The translations under genes and the position numbers were made by a program. The notes under the pieces were generated by a model. It was not told the DNA's origin. It saw only the letters and a program-made list of their open reading frames with translations, and made no database searches. DNA of 56,460 bases from contig JAOPWC010000001.1 of NCBI GenBank assembly GCA_025965895.1, forward strand, positions 1 through 56,460. Direction: 5' to 3'. This document shows positions 8,860 to 18,246 of this stretch, one piece after another. This DNA comes from Mycobacterium sp. (GTDB lineage: Bacteria; Actinomycetota; Actinomycetes; Mycobacteriales; Mycobacteriaceae). Position 1 is the first letter of the stretch; every line of letters starts with the position of its first letter.

Positions 8860-10119
8860 TCAGGCGCCGGCGCTCGCCACCGGGACACCCATGCCGGGAT
8901 CGATTTGGGTCGGTCCGTTGGCCGAGGGACGGATGTCGATGTCGAAGATCTCGGTGGGGATGTACACCGTCGAACATGAGTTGGGGATGTCCACGACGCC
9001 GGACAGCCTGCCCTCGATCGGCGCGGACCCCAGAATCATGTAGGCCTGGATGCGGCTGTAGCCGAACTTGGAGAGGTAGTCGATGGCGTGCAGACACGCC
9101 CGCTGGTAGGACAGGTGCGAGTCTAGATAGTGCTGCACGCCGTCGAGCGTGACCGAGGTTCCGGAGAACGCCAGCCACCGGCTGAATTGCGGATCGGTGG
9201 TGCCCGGCATGAAGATCGCGTTTTCACTGACGCCGTAGGTCTCCATCCCGCCCTTGATCAGGTCGACGTGCAGGTCGATGAACCCACCCATCTCGATGGC
9301 GCCGCAGAAGGTGATCTCGCCGTCTCCCTGGGAGAAGTGCAGGTCACCCATTGAGAGGTTCGCGCCGTCGACGAAGACCGGGTAGAACACCCTGGTCCCC
9401 TTAGTGAAATTTTTGATGTCCTGGTTGCCACCGTTCTCCCGCGGCGGCGCGGTGCGGGCCCCCTCGGCGGCAGCACGCTCGAATTCTTCACCGGAGAGGC
9501 TGCCGAGGATCGCAGAATCCGGTAGGGGCGGCAGCGCCAGCGGCGGCACCCGGTCTGGGTCAGTGTCAATGAGGGCCTGCTCGCGGGTGTTCCACTTCGC
9601 AAGCAGCTCTGCCGAAGGCGCGGTGCCCATCAACCCGGGGTGCACAATACCGGTGTAGGAGACTCCCGGCACGTGACGCGAGGTGGCTACTCCGCCTTGG
9701 AAGTCCCATATCACCTTGTAGGCGTCGGGGAACTGCTCGGTGAGGAAGCCGCCGCCGTTCTGGGTTGCGAACACACCGGTGTAACCCCAGCCCTGGCCGG
9801 CCAGCGGCCCCGAGTCCTCCTGCGGGATCGGGCCGACATCGAGGATGTCGACGATGAGCAGGTCGCCGGGCTTGGCGCCCCGGACAGCAATCGGCCCACT
9901 CAGCACGTGCACAGAAGGGAGCGGCGCGTTCAGAATGTCCTCGGCGGAGTCGTCGTTGTGGATGGCGCCGTCGAACCATTCTCGGCAGTGGACGCGGAAT
10001 GTGTCGCCAGGCTTGACCTGGACCTGAGCCGGGATGGCCCAGTGCCATCGATTGTGGCCGACTATCTGCTGCTCGGTGAACTTCTTCGTGGAATCGAGTG
10101 GAAACACTACCTGCGGCAT
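8860..10119 (-). CDS. fmdA: Formamidase/acetamidase (FmdA_AmdA family)
   Basis: A 419-residue cytosolic amidase that hydrolyses formamide or short aliphatic amides to acid and ammonia. The family landmarks are present: the HNRWHWAIP start, FRVHCREWFDG, PGDLLIVDILDVGP, the SRHVPGVSYTGIVHPGLMG segment, and MGDLHFSQGDGEITFCGAIE with its metal/active-site acidic residues. AGGAGAT lies just before the ATG. The fmdB-like gene is 184 bp upstream on the same strand, the usual fmd arrangement. With the nitrile hydratase 1.2 kb away it could complete nitrile to amide to acid conversion, though acetamidases of this family prefer very small amides. Confidence 0.9.
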   Translation of the reverse strand: MPQVVFPLDSTKKFTEQQIVGHNRWHWAIPAQVQVKPGDTFRVHCREWFDGAIHNDDSAEDILNAPLPSVHVLSGPIAVRGAKPGDLLIVDILDVGPIPQEDSGPLAGQGWGYTGVFATQNGGGFLTEQFPDAYKVIWDFQGGVATSRHVPGVSYTGIVHPGLMGTAPSAELLAKWNTREQALIDTDPDRVPPLALPPLPDSAILGSLSGEEFERAAAEGARTAPPRENGGNQDIKNFTKGTRVFYPVFVDGANLSMGDLHFSQGDGEITFCGAIEMGGFIDLHVDLIKGGMETYGVSENAIFMPGTTDPQFSRWLAFSGTSVTLDGVQHYLDSHLSYQRACLHAIDYLSKFGYSRIQAYMILGSAPIEGRLSGVVDIPNSCSTVYIPTEIFDIDIRPSANGPTQIDPGMGVPVASAGA

Positions 10120-10303
10120 CAGATCTCCTGACTGATTGTGGGCTCGACCAGTTGTGGTCGCTCGACCGGAAGTGCAGGCGGACGACCAGGAACTCGGGTA
10201 TTCACACCTCCTCTCTCGACGCTGCGCCCGGCAGCGGCGCGAAAGGCCCTTACCGGCTAACGCGTGAGCCGCCGAAGGATCACCGAGCGGCCATCGCGAA
10301 TGC

Positions 10304-10594
10304 TTACGGTCTCGGCAGGCGCTGCCAAGCCGGGTTCTGTGTCGCCATCGGGTTCCGCGTTCGGCCAGCGCGTGGTGGCAGAGCCGACACCACTTCAGGC
10401 TCGTCGCTGGTTTTCTCCGCGCGATCGATCGCGGCGACTAGCGCACGGGACGCAAACGAGAGCATCGGCGCGCGGAAGACCCGCGCTGCCTCGTTGTCAC
10501 ACACGGGACACTGCGACTTCGGCGCTGCTGTTCCTATCGGCCGACTCACGTCGAAGTCGCCATCCTGGACGCATCGATATTGGTAAGTGGCCAT
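10304..10594 (-). CDS. fmdB: FmdB-family zinc-ribbon protein
   Basis: A 96-residue protein starting ATYQYRCVQDGDFDV and containing CPVCDNEAARVF, the short zinc-ribbon layout of FmdB. Typical FmdB has CxxC twice; here the first pair is a single Cys (CVQDG), so the metal site may be incomplete. The ATG has GGAGG ten bases upstream. FmdB was named as a putative regulator of formamidase in Methylophilus. The tail after residue 55 is rich in Arg and Pro and probably unstructured. Likely co-transcribed with fmdA. Confidence 0.8.
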   Translation of the reverse strand: MATYQYRCVQDGDFDVSRPIGTAAPKSQCPVCDNEAARVFRAPMLSFASRALVAAIDRAEKTSDEPEVVSALPPRAGRTRNPMATQNPAWQRLPRP

Positions 10595-11009
10595 GCGGCG
10601 TGTACCTCCTAGCCGCTACCCACCCAATACCCCTCGCGGCGGGCACGCGAGCGCACTCCCCACCTACGCTTGCCAGTCGTCGGCGAGCCGACATATCGGG
10701 TCTTGCGGCCTTCCCCGAGACCCTCGACCGTCGCTATCACGGGCCGCCTCTACCCCAACCGTTGATAGGAAAGAAGCTCCGCGACGCGGACGAACATTAC
10801 TTCGTTTCGTCTGGGACCGCCACCGGAACCGACAGCGGTCGCATCGACTTAGACCAGTCAGTGTCGCCTGCCAGAGTGATGGGACTACCCGTTTGCCGTG
10901 AGCATGGGACCGGGTTATCTCCGGTTGCGGCCGTGTGGTTCTGGTGACCGACGAAGGCGATGCGGTCAATTCGGCTGGTCCGAATTGACGGGGCGCGGCT
11001 GAGCAGGTG
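10595..11009. other. Intergenic stretch without a recognisable gene
   Basis: 415 bp between fmdB and the kinase fragment. ORFs on both strands are short and give no family I recognise. It must hold the fmdBA promoter near its left end; no clear palindrome was found. Confidence 0.5.
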
Positions 11010-11200
11010 TCGTTGGGTGACTTCGGTATCGCCAGAGCGCTCGACGAAGCCGGATTGACGGTCACGGGATGCCGATCGCCACGATGGCCTACGCCGCCCC
11101 GGAGGTCCTTGCGGGCAACACGTTCGATGGCCGCGCTGACATATATTCTTTGGGCTGCAGCTTGTTTCGGCTTCTGACCACAGATTGGTGGCAACAACCA
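11010..11200 (+). pseudogene. Ser/Thr protein kinase fragment (PknF-like)
   Basis: The first frame gives [20 protein letters not shown], the kinase activation-segment start with the metal-binding DFG. After one frameshift the next frame gives [20 protein letters not shown], which contains the APE motif, and [16 protein letters not shown], subdomain IX. The N-lobe, catalytic loop and everything beyond subdomain IX are missing. It is a relic of about 60 residues. Confidence 0.8.
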
Positions 11201-11292
11201 CCAAAGACCGTGAGCCGCAGCTCTTCGGGACCGGGTTTGACGGTCAACGAACGTGGCGCGCCCTGTGGGAGGCGTCTGGTCATTAGTGCGGG

Positions 11293-11676
11293 TCAGCGCA
11301 GCGGATCATTGTCGAGCAGGATTGGCTGGCCGTGCGGTGTCGCATGTGCTGCACGGTCCCAGGCATCGCGGCGCCCGGCGAGGTGAGCGGTTGTGATGAT
11401 GTCTTTGTCGACGAGCAGACGTTCGATGGCCGCAAGCCAGTGTTGGTAGTAGGTCGAGCCGTCGTCGGGGTCGCCCGCGGCTTGCGCGCGTTTGATCTCG
11501 GCGGCCAGCGTCGACGCCCATTCGGTCCAGGTGAACAGGCCGCGTTCGTGCAGCGCCAGCGTCATGGCGAAGGCTTGAGCCTGCCAGGGTGCCTCGAACA
11601 CCGGTCCGCCGTCCGGGTCGCGCGGGACGGGCGCCACCAACTCTGGCAGGCCGCCTAAGGCCTCAGCCGGGTTCAA
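11293..11676 (-). CDS. Nitrile hydratase accessory/activator protein
   Basis: A 127-residue protein of the small accessory family that inserts metal into nitrile hydratase and resembles the beta-subunit N-terminus ([40 protein letters not shown]). I place the start at TTG 11676, overlapping the beta gene by 14 bp and preceded by GGGAAAG. Starts further upstream add Arg-rich residues that are antisense or shadow sequence. In cobalt nitrile hydratases this subunit delivers Co and helps oxidise the metal-site cysteines. It is last in the alpha-beta-accessory operon. Confidence 0.85.
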   Translation of the reverse strand: MNPAEALGGLPELVAPVPRDPDGGPVFEAPWQAQAFAMTLALHERGLFTWTEWASTLAAEIKRAQAAGDPDDGSTYYQHWLAAIERLLVDKDIITTAHLAGRRDAWDRAAHATPHGQPILLDNDPLR

Positions 11677-12322
11677 GGTAGCTTTCCCAGGCGTCGATCG
11701 AAGTGGTGAGCGTCGGGTCGGCGTCCTCGCCCCATAGCTCCGCACCGGTGAAGCGCACGGTATACAGCCATTGCGGCGCCGCGCCCTGCCCCAGCGCGTT
11801 CGAATCCGCGAAGACATGGGACCCGTGCACCCGCTCGATAATGCCGCGTTTGGCGCGGGCGTAGCGCGGCAGCCGGGTGTGGCCCTGCGGGTGCATGTTG
11901 CGGGTAACCACCCGGTCATCCACCGCGAAGCGCGCCGGTGTCGTGGCCGGTCGCTCGCTCGGTTCGCCGACAGTCAACGTCCGCGGCACGTTCTCCGGCG
12001 TCAGGACGCCCTTAACGGGCTTGCCGGGCGCCAGGGAGCGGCCGGAGTCGAGCTCTTCCTGCGTGACCAGACCGGTCTGCAGCACCATCTTTTCGAGTCC
12101 CTTGGCCCAGATTTCGTAGTAGCTGGACGACAGATACTCCGCAGGCGGCAGCGACTCGCGCGCGTGGCGGCTCGCATCCAGGCTCCACGTGCCGGTGGCT
12201 CCCATCGCGAGGTTGAGGCCGAAGGCGCGTTTTTCCCAGTCAGCGTGGAACAACGGCTCGTCGGGCTCTTCCTGAACCGGGCCGAACCCCATCTGGCCGC
12301 CCATGTCCTGCGCCCCGTTCAC
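11663..12322 (-). CDS. nthB: Nitrile hydratase beta subunit
   Basis: A 219-residue protein starting [15 protein letters not shown], the hallmark of nitrile hydratase beta subunits. Next comes [20 protein letters not shown] and [20 protein letters not shown] in the helical half, and a C-terminal SH3-like barrel ([33 protein letters not shown]). The GTG start at 12322 overlaps the alpha stop (GTGA), so the subunits are translationally coupled. The longer open frame up to 12739 is antisense-like and was not used. With alpha it forms the heterodimer that hydrates nitriles to amides. Confidence 0.92.
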   Translation of the reverse strand: MNGAQDMGGQMGFGPVQEEPDEPLFHADWEKRAFGLNLAMGATGTWSLDASRHARESLPPAEYLSSSYYEIWAKGLEKMVLQTGLVTQEELDSGRSLAPGKPVKGVLTPENVPRTLTVGEPSERPATTPARFAVDDRVVTRNMHPQGHTRLPRYARAKRGIIERVHGSHVFADSNALGQGAAPQWLYTVRFTGAELWGEDADPTLTTSIDAWESYLEPG

Positions 12323-12942
12323 GAGCGGACCAATTGGTGAGGCGAGAGCGCCAGCCCGGTGCCGATCATCGAGTCGCGGGTGACAAGATCGGCGAGCCGC
12401 TCCTCGCTCCAGCCGTCCGCCCCGGCGGGACGCACCGGAATCACGAGGTAGCGCACCTCCGCCGTCGAGTCCCACACCCGAATGCGGGTGGTCTCGGGGA
12501 GCGTCACGCCGAAGTCGGTAAGCACGCCGCGCGGATCGATCACCGCGCGCGAGCGGTAGGACGCCGACTTGTACCAGAGCGGCGGAAGACCAAGCACCGG
12601 CCACGGATAGCACGAGCACAGCGTGCACAGGACCATGTTGTGTTCCGTCTGCGTGTTCTCGACGGCCACCATGCGCTCGCCCTGCAGGCCGCCGAAGCCG
12701 CAGGACGCGATCGCCGCGGTGGCCTCCGCGCGCAGCCACTCGGCGAAGTCCTCGTCGGCCCAGGCTTTCGCGACCACCTTTGCGCCGTTCCTCGGCCCAA
12801 TCCGCGTCTCAAAGGCCTCGACGAGTGCATCGACCGCGGGCGGATCGATGTAGCCCTTCTCCGTCAGGATGGACTCCAACGTCCTTACGCGCAGCTCGAT
12901 GTCCGAGAGCTCGCTGTGGCCGTGATGACCCGTGTCATTCAT
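12319..12942 (-). CDS. nthA: Nitrile hydratase alpha subunit, Co-type
   Basis: A 207-residue metal-binding subunit. The claw motif CTLCSC is at residues 106-111 (Cys106, Cys109, Ser110, Cys111), the form with Thr that is linked to cobalt enzymes; iron enzymes usually have CSLCSC. Around it are [12 protein letters not shown] and [15 protein letters not shown], typical of the family. Thiocyanate hydrolase gamma has a similar motif, but the beta gene next door is a normal nitrile hydratase beta. The enzyme converts nitriles to amides in the cytosol. The operon order alpha-beta-accessory is the Co-type order. Confidence 0.93.
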   Translation of the reverse strand: MNDTGHHGHSELSDIELRVRTLESILTEKGYIDPPAVDALVEAFETRIGPRNGAKVVAKAWADEDFAEWLRAEATAAIASCGFGGLQGERMVAVENTQTEHNMVLCTLCSCYPWPVLGLPPLWYKSASYRSRAVIDPRGVLTDFGVTLPETTRIRVWDSTAEVRYLVIPVRPAGADGWSEERLADLVTRDSMIGTGLALSPHQLVRS

Positions 12943-13407
12943 CGCGCGGCGATCCTAAAAGTACGGCTTGGGTTTCTTCACTCCGCCCACCGGGTTGAGT
13001 TCAGTAGGTTGATCGTCTCACCACCATCATCGTATCGACACAGATGCGCTGATTGCGCGCCGGTTTCCGACCGACTGGATGTGTCGGTAGCAGATGCGGG
13101 TGAGATAGACGAGCGTCACAGTCCCCGTGGCGACGACGAGCCGTCCATAGGGGCGTTGGACAAGAACCCTCCGACCGTGGCCACGATGCAACCGGTGATG
13201 ACGAGCGTGGCTGCGCAGACCAGGCGGATGGCCCCGGCGCGACTCACGTATACACCGGGGTGGACTGATGCGTCGCAGCGGAAAGCGTGGCAACCGGTTC
13301 TGCGAATTAGCTTCTGACCGCGACCGCTGCGGTATCGGCGATCTGGCGCACAATCTGCCGCGTAGTGTCGATGCTGGCATCCTGATCGCTATAAGGGCGG
13401 GTGAGCT
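12943..13407. other. Intergenic region upstream of nitrile hydratase operon
   Basis: 465 bp between divergent genes. On the minus strand a frame from about 13245 gives a short hydrophobic segment (IRLVCAATLVITGCIVATVG), and a neighbouring frame gives a second one (LVVATGTVTLVYLT). This could be a broken small membrane protein, but I cannot name it. No clear operator was found. Confidence 0.35.
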
Positions 13408-14217
13408 GTGACTGACGTCGAGTTCGTCGACACCGTGCTCGGTCGGATTCGCGTTCAGGTGAGTGCTGGTAGTGGTGATGCGATTGTGTTCTGGCCGAGC
13501 CTGCTGATGACGGGTGAGATGTGGGCAAGGCAGGCTGACCACTTCGGCGACCGCTGTCGCGCGATCCTCGTTGATCCTCCAGGCCATGGTGGTAGTCAGC
13601 CGCTGAGTGAGATGTTCACTTTCGATGACTGCGCACGCTGCATCGTCGAGATACTCGACGGTCTCGGCGTCGACAGGGCACATTTCGTCGGCAACTCCTG
13701 GGGCGGCATGATCGGTGGCACGTTCGCCGCCCGCCATCCCGACCGGATCGGTCGTTCGGTCCTGATGAACTGCACCGCTTCAGTGGCCGGGCGCAGGCAA
13801 AAGGTTCAATACGCGATCTTCCTGCGGCTCGCGAAGATCCTCGGTGGAATCCGCCCGCCGCTCACCCGGTCAGCCCTTAAAAGCTTCCTAGGCCCCACGA
13901 CATTTCGCACCCGCCCGCATGTCGTCGAGACGGTGCGATCGAGTCTGGAGGCCGTCAATGTCGCGTCCAGCGCGTGGGCCGTCCGAAGTGTGGTGCCGGC
14001 CCGGCCCGACCAGCACGGGCTGCTGGGCCGGGTGAGGACTCCGGTCCTCGTCGTCGCGGGCGCGGAAGACGCGACGTTCCCCGTAGCCGAGACCCGGAGG
14101 ATGGCCGATGCAATTCCGAGTGCTTCCTTCATCGTGCTCGACGACGTCGCGCACCTTGCCGCGCAGGAAGACCCGGCCCGCGTCAATCTGTTGATCGAGG
14201 AGTTTCTCTTTCCGTAG
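13408..14217 (+). CDS. Alpha/beta-fold hydrolase
   Basis: A 269-residue alpha/beta hydrolase. The nucleophile elbow is GNSWGG (Ser97), the acid is Asp221 in AGAEDATFP, and the base is His249 in DDVAHLAAQEDP. The oxyanion region is FWPSLLMTGEMW, and VDPPGHGGSQ is the usual strand-4 loop. The start is GTG 13408. It belongs to the broad group that includes C-C bond hydrolases, esterases and haloperoxidase-like proteins; nothing nearby fixes the substrate. Its 3' end converges on a lipase remnant with no spacer. Confidence 0.88.
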   Translation: MTDVEFVDTVLGRIRVQVSAGSGDAIVFWPSLLMTGEMWARQADHFGDRCRAILVDPPGHGGSQPLSEMFTFDDCARCIVEILDGLGVDRAHFVGNSWGGMIGGTFAARHPDRIGRSVLMNCTASVAGRRQKVQYAIFLRLAKILGGIRPPLTRSALKSFLGPTTFRTRPHVVETVRSSLEAVNVASSAWAVRSVVPARPDQHGLLGRVRTPVLVVAGAEDATFPVAETRRMADAIPSASFIVLDDVAHLAAQEDPARVNLLIEEFLFP

Positions 14218-14231
14218 GAAGCTCCCGGAGC

Positions 14232-14467
14232 TTAGAAACTGTCCGCAGTTTGGGGTCGCTCGCCGTTGAAGCGGTCGGCGATCCACTGCATTGCGGGTTC
14301 GCCGTCCACTGCATTGCGGGCTCGCCGTCCACCGACATCGGCAGCGCGTGATTGACGACGAGGAACCGGGGCTGTTCGTTGGTGCGGAATTCGACGTCGA
14401 CGCCCTGAACGCACCAGTCGCGACCGAGTTGGTTGACCGCCGTCCACGGCACCAGCGGGTCTTTCAT
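14232..14467 (-). pseudogene. Secretory lipase C-terminal fragment with 23-bp duplication
   Basis: The frame from ATG 14467 gives DPLVPWTAVNQLGRDWC, VDVEFRTNEQPRF and VVNHALPMSVDGEPAMQW. This fits the C-terminus of LIP-family secretory lipases, including the likely catalytic Asp (DPLVP) and His (NHALP), but Ser and the N-terminal domain are missing. A 23-bp unit is repeated in tandem near 14279-14324 and throws the frame off. With one copy the protein would end IADRFNGERPQTADSF at 14232. An AAGGAG stands before the ATG, so a short peptide might still be made. Confidence 0.7.
14279..14324. repeat. 23-bp tandem duplication inside lipase remnant
   Basis: Two adjacent copies of a 23-bp unit that begins tccactgcattgcggg. 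They differ at one base (gggttcgcc against gggctcgcc). Because 23 is not a multiple of three, the duplication shifts the frame of the lipase fragment. Confidence 0.8.
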
Positions 14468-14674
14468 ATGTTTTCTCCTTCTGATCCGCGTTTCCGTTGA
14501 TCGGTGGGCAGCACCGGACCGGCGAAACCCTGAAGCACTCATGAAACGAGAGCCTCGACTACCCGGCCTAGGCGCTCGGCAGCCCAGCGCCCCTGCGGCG
14601 CAGCGATTCTCATCAATCGAGCCGTCGAGCTGCATGGTGACTGCTGCAGTCAGCACGTCGAGATCTGCGTGAGC

Positions 14675-15326
14675 CATCGAATCGATGTGGCGGTGCTCGC
14701 GTTCGGTGGTGACACCGGCCTCCTGCAGCGCTTGCGGGCCTCGAGGATCTGCGTTTTCGTGCTGGTCGGCACCGAGCAGCAGGCCCGTGACGCGATCGAC
14801 TGGGGTGCAGAAGGCCTGACGGCCCACGGACGGGCGGCCGGCGGCCATTTGGCCGGCCTGACGCCGGCATGGGAACTGTTGCCGCGGGTGCTGGCGATCG
14901 CGGGGAAACGACCGGTGCTGCTTGCGGGCGGCATCGCGGCCGCCGCCGACACCCGTGCGGCGCTGGACTCGGGCGCGTGCGCAGTCGTCCGCACCCGCTT
15001 TGTTTCACCCACGAGTCGGGCGCTCACCCGGCCTATCAACACCGCATCCTTTCGGCACGAACAACCTGTGAAAACGCTTTGACGTGGAGGCGGCCCGCCC
15101 GCCACCATCTGGTGCCCCTTCGCTGCCACCCAGCCATGGTGTCGCAAGGACGGCACAGCCAAGGGGCCACCGTCGCTGATCAACGCGAACAGTGCTGTTC
15201 TGGCGCGCCTCGCCCCCCGGCGACGGTGACCGCGCCGGGATCCGGATGCACCGACCCGGGCTGCCGTTTTTCCGCCCAGTCTGGCTGCGCAAAGGCATGC
15301 CCGAGGAGTGGGTGAATCCGACGTAA
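14675..15326 (+). pseudogene. Nitronate monooxygenase remnant
   Basis: The first frame carries DVAVLAFGGD, ARDAIDWGAEGLTAHGR (flavin site) and PVLLAGGIAAAADTRAALDS, the strong FMN-phosphate segment. The frame shifts at about 15005 to HESGAHPAYQHRILSARTTC, again to SLINANSAVLARLAP, and again to MHRPGLPFFRPVWLRKG with stop at 15326. The N-terminal third is missing. An intact but clearly different family member lies at 29380-30399. The gene is non-functional. Confidence 0.82.
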
Positions 15327-15358
15327 TGCTTATTCCGACGCGACCCGCTCTGCGGGCT

Positions 15359-16369
15359 CTACTGGGCAGCCATCTCAAGCACTAGCTTGTGACCTGGTGC
15401 GAGGGTGGTCAGTTGGTGGTGAGCCTCGACGACCTCGGAGAACGGCGCCGTTGTGACGGCGGGCGCCCGAAGTGTGTTGTCGAGGATCCGATTCAGCTGA
15501 TCCTGCAGCATCTGTCGGTACTTTGCCGGCTGCAGCCAGACCAGCAAGGGCACCGAACACAAACGCTCGTGGGGCGATGCATACCGGCGGACCGACGCGG
15601 TGAGCCCGCCCAGAGCGGCGTCGGTGCGCCCCCGTCCGGGTCGGCCGCTCCATGCCGTGTGCACCACGACACCCGAGTGGGCGGTCACCGTTCGCACCCG
15701 GGGTGTGCCGGTATGGTCGATGCTGGCGGCGGTGCCGCCCGGTACCCATTCCCGCACGCGCGCTGGCCAATTCGGATCGCGGTAATCCACGACTTGGGCG
15801 CCCAGCGATTCGGCAAAGCTGCGGGTACGTTCGGACGCTGTCCCGATAACCTGCATGCCTTCGGCGACCGCGTGCTGTGTGATCAAGGCGCCGACCGAGC
15901 CGGACACTCCCTGCACGAAAATAGTCGCACCTTCTGGCGGACGGGCGAGTTCGATCGCCAGCGCCGCAGTCACCAGGTCCAGCGGCAGTGCTGCAGCGAT
16001 GGCCGAGTCCAGCGCATCGGGAAGCGGCAGCAGGCGATCGGCAGGGACGTCGACGTGCGTTGTGTAACTGCCCATTCGGGCCAAGCAGCCAGCCACCCGC
16101 ATACCCGGGCGCAACCCCCTGCCCGCGGCGACGGAATCGACGGACTCCAGCACACCGACGAAGTCATAGCCCGGAACGAACCCCGGGCGGGGCTGCAGCA
16201 GGTAACCGCCCGAGCGGGCCATCGCGTCCGTCGAGCCGACGGAGGCGTGAGTGACCCGCACCCGCACCTTTCGCCGTGGGACCTGCCGCGGCGCGAATTC
16301 TTCAAGGCGCAGTACCTCAGGTCCCCCGAACCGAGACACTTTGGCTCGCGTCGACTGCGGTGCACTCAT
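15359..16369 (-). CDS. Zinc-free MDR-family NADPH:quinone-type oxidoreductase
   Basis: A 336-residue medium-chain dehydrogenase/reductase. The GroES-like half has VTHASVGSTDAMARSGGY and FVPGYDFVGVLESV without the zinc-binding Cys/His set, as in quinone oxidoreductases. The Rossmann half has IFVQGVSGSVGALITQHA (the NADPH loop) and VIGTASERTRSFAESLGA. It probably reduces quinones or enones with NADPH. It is divergent from the TetR gene at 16660 with 290 bp between, so it is a likely target of that repressor. Confidence 0.86.
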   Translation of the reverse strand: MSAPQSTRAKVSRFGGPEVLRLEEFAPRQVPRRKVRVRVTHASVGSTDAMARSGGYLLQPRPGFVPGYDFVGVLESVDSVAAGRGLRPGMRVAGCLARMGSYTTHVDVPADRLLPLPDALDSAIAAALPLDLVTAALAIELARPPEGATIFVQGVSGSVGALITQHAVAEGMQVIGTASERTRSFAESLGAQVVDYRDPNWPARVREWVPGGTAASIDHTGTPRVRTVTAHSGVVVHTAWSGRPGRGRTDAALGGLTASVRRYASPHERLCSVPLLVWLQPAKYRQMLQDQLNRILDNTLRAPAVTTAPFSEVVEAHHQLTTLAPGHKLVLEMAAQ

Positions 16370-16643
16370 TGACCGGCCTCGAGGCGAGCCGCCGCCCGGG
16401 CGCTGATTCGTCCAGTCGATTTCCGATCAGAGCCGAGGCGCACGTGACTGCTGTTCACGAATGACCGTTCATCTCATCGCCGATTCGCCTACGCCGCAGG
16501 CGCGCAGCACAATCCCCTGCGGCGTGACGGGTGGCGCGGCCGTCATTGGTCGCCGCATCGGACGTATCCGCGCTGATTCGACCAGGCCAGCAACGGCCAA
16601 TTCGCCCTGAGAATCGCTAAGATGGAACCCATGAAACATTACA

Positions 16644-16656
16644 TTACAGTCTGTAA
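16644..16656. promoter_or_regulatory. TetR operator candidate TTACAGTCTGTAA
   Basis: A perfect inverted repeat, TTACAG-T-CTGTAA, three bases before the TetR start codon at 16660. Its form is typical of TetR-family operators, and its position would allow autorepression. It could also act on the divergent MDR gene. Confidence 0.65.
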
Positions 16657-16659
16657 CGA

Positions 16660-17244
16660 ATGACGGTCAAGACCGGCCGCCCCCGGACACAGGCCCTCGA
16701 CACCGCGATCCTCGACGCCGCGGAGGAATTGGTGATCAGCAAGGGATACCAAGCGGCGACAATCGACCGGATCGCCCGGCAGGCCGGAACCACCCGCCCG
16801 GCCATATACCGTCGACACTCCTCGCGCGGTCACGTCATTGTCGCGGCGATGAGCCGCCGATTCGGCCTGGACCCCACGCCCGACACCGGCTCACTGCGCG
16901 GCGATCTGCTGGCCGTTCAACGCGCCCAGGTCGAGTTCTTCACCGACCCACTCGTCATCCGGGCCCTGCCCGGACTTCTCGAGGAAGGCAGCCAAGACCC
17001 GCCACTCAATGCACAGTTCTTCACCGAATTCGTAGCACCCCGCCGCGAGTCGACCGCCCGCGCACTTCAGCGCGCCGCCGACCGGGGCGAAACCCGACCG
17101 GGCTTCGACACGGAATGGATCTGCGACCTACTGACCGGGCCCCTGCTGATGCGCGCCTTCCTCCCGATCGCCGCCATCGACGACCACCTGGCTATGCAGA
17201 CCCTCGAAGCCGCACTTAACGAACTTACCGAAACAGCCGAATAA
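16660..17244 (+). CDS. TetR-family transcriptional regulator
   Basis: A 194-residue repressor. The N-terminal helix-turn-helix reads AILDAAEELVISKGYQAATI then DRIARQAGTTRPAIYRRHSS, and the ligand-binding C-terminal domain follows (VEFFTDPLVIRALPGLLEEG). The ATG is only three bases after a perfect palindrome, so the mRNA is nearly leaderless or the operator overlaps the ribosome site. It probably controls itself and the divergent MDR oxidoreductase. The ligand is unknown. Confidence 0.9.
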   Translation: MTVKTGRPRTQALDTAILDAAEELVISKGYQAATIDRIARQAGTTRPAIYRRHSSRGHVIVAAMSRRFGLDPTPDTGSLRGDLLAVQRAQVEFFTDPLVIRALPGLLEEGSQDPPLNAQFFTEFVAPRRESTARALQRAADRGETRPGFDTEWICDLLTGPLLMRAFLPIAAIDDHLAMQTLEAALNELTETAE

Positions 17245-17660
17245 ACAGGTGCACTTGGTTTGTCCGCCACACCGGACTGGGCCGATCACCAAATCCGCTC
17301 CGCCGATGCGGATCTTGCTGTTGACCGCCCGCTGTCGTCAGGCAGGCGAGAACGCTGTGCGGGCGCTCTCGGCGTAGAGTTTCGTCACGGCTCGTAGAAT
17401 TCCTCCGCCGTCTTACCCTGTTCCGCACGGCTGCGGGGCCTGCGCTCCGACCGGGTTTGCACCCGGTGGGCTCGCCGGTTCCGAAGCGTGGTGTGCACGA
17501 ACGCGCGGACACCAGCACTGTTCATCGACGGCAGGAAACGTTGGCATCAACATGGTCACCGGATGGGGTGATGTTCTGGCGAACTTCTGCGAGACGTGGC
17601 GGTGGTGCAGCGATTCGGGTCGTGCTCACCCCACTCCGCCTCAAATCCCTCTCGGTCGTC
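17245..17660. other. Convergent intergenic region
   Basis: 416 bp between the TetR gene and the DUF1801 gene, which point at each other. No coding family is recognised. The only structure seen is the hairpin at 17450-17467. Confidence 0.5.
17450..17467. terminator. Hairpin, possible bidirectional terminator
   Basis: ACCGGGT-TTGC-ACCCGGT forms a perfect 7-bp stem with a 4-base loop between two convergent genes. There is no U-run, which is common for mycobacterial terminators, so the call rests on position and stem only. Confidence 0.3.
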
Positions 17661-18113
17661 CTATGCTCTCGTCCCCGACCGCTGGCCGGCTGAGGACGTG
17701 TTCAGAGCCACGGCGGCGCGAATGAGCGCCTTCAACGCCTTTTCATCAATTTCATTGCCCTCATGGAAATCGATGGCACGCCTGGTGTTGCCTTCGAGGC
17801 TGGAGTTGAAGAGGCCCGCAGGGTCCTCCAACGAGGCGCCCTTGGCGAAGGTCATCTTCACGACGTTCTTGTGCGTCTCACCGGTGCAGATCATTCCGGC
17901 GTGCGACCACACCGGAACCCCTCTCCACTTCCACTCCTCGACCACTTCGGGGTCGGCCTGCTTGATGAGAATGCGTACCCGAGCGAGCGTCTCGCCCCGC
18001 CAATCACTCAGCTCATTGATTCTCGCATCTATCAGCTGAGAGGGAGAGTCTCCACCTTTTCCTTCCTGCGAGCCGCTCTTCCTCTTCTTCATGGGTGTTG
18101 TCGCTTTCTTCAT
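17661..18113 (-). CDS. DUF1801 (YdhG-like) protein
   Basis: A 150-residue protein with a Lys-rich start (KKATTPMKKRKSG) and the DUF1801 core: LIDARINELSDWRGETLARV, EEWKWRGVPVWSHAGMICTG, then KMTFAKGASLEDPAGLFNSS and TRRAIDFHEG. The family is small, cytosolic and of unknown biochemical role. I chose the ATG at 18113, which has a GGGGGAG about 13 bases upstream. Longer starts give Arg-rich residues unlike the family. Confidence 0.82.
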   Translation of the reverse strand: MKKATTPMKKRKSGSQEGKGGDSPSQLIDARINELSDWRGETLARVRILIKQADPEVVEEWKWRGVPVWSHAGMICTGETHKNVVKMTFAKGASLEDPAGLFNSSLEGNTRRAIDFHEGNEIDEKALKALIRAAVALNTSSAGQRSGTRA

Positions 18114-18246
18114 GGTTGTGGTCGCTCCCCCGTCACTTGACACTTGAGTATGCTCGCCGACCGCGCAACCCATGGGCGCCGCGCTATGCCGCTCGCGGGT
18201 CATCCGTCGGAAGCGCCGCCGCGGTAGCCGTGCGTTTGGTGCCCGA

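Noticed and set aside
9076..9087. GTAGTCGATGGC, partial match to the shared palindrome
   Set aside because: It lies inside the fmdA coding region and lacks the right arm.
11663..12739. A 358-codon frame for nitrile hydratase beta
   Set aside because: The N-terminal 139 residues overlap the alpha gene in another frame and are Arg-rich; the real beta starts at the GTG at 12322.
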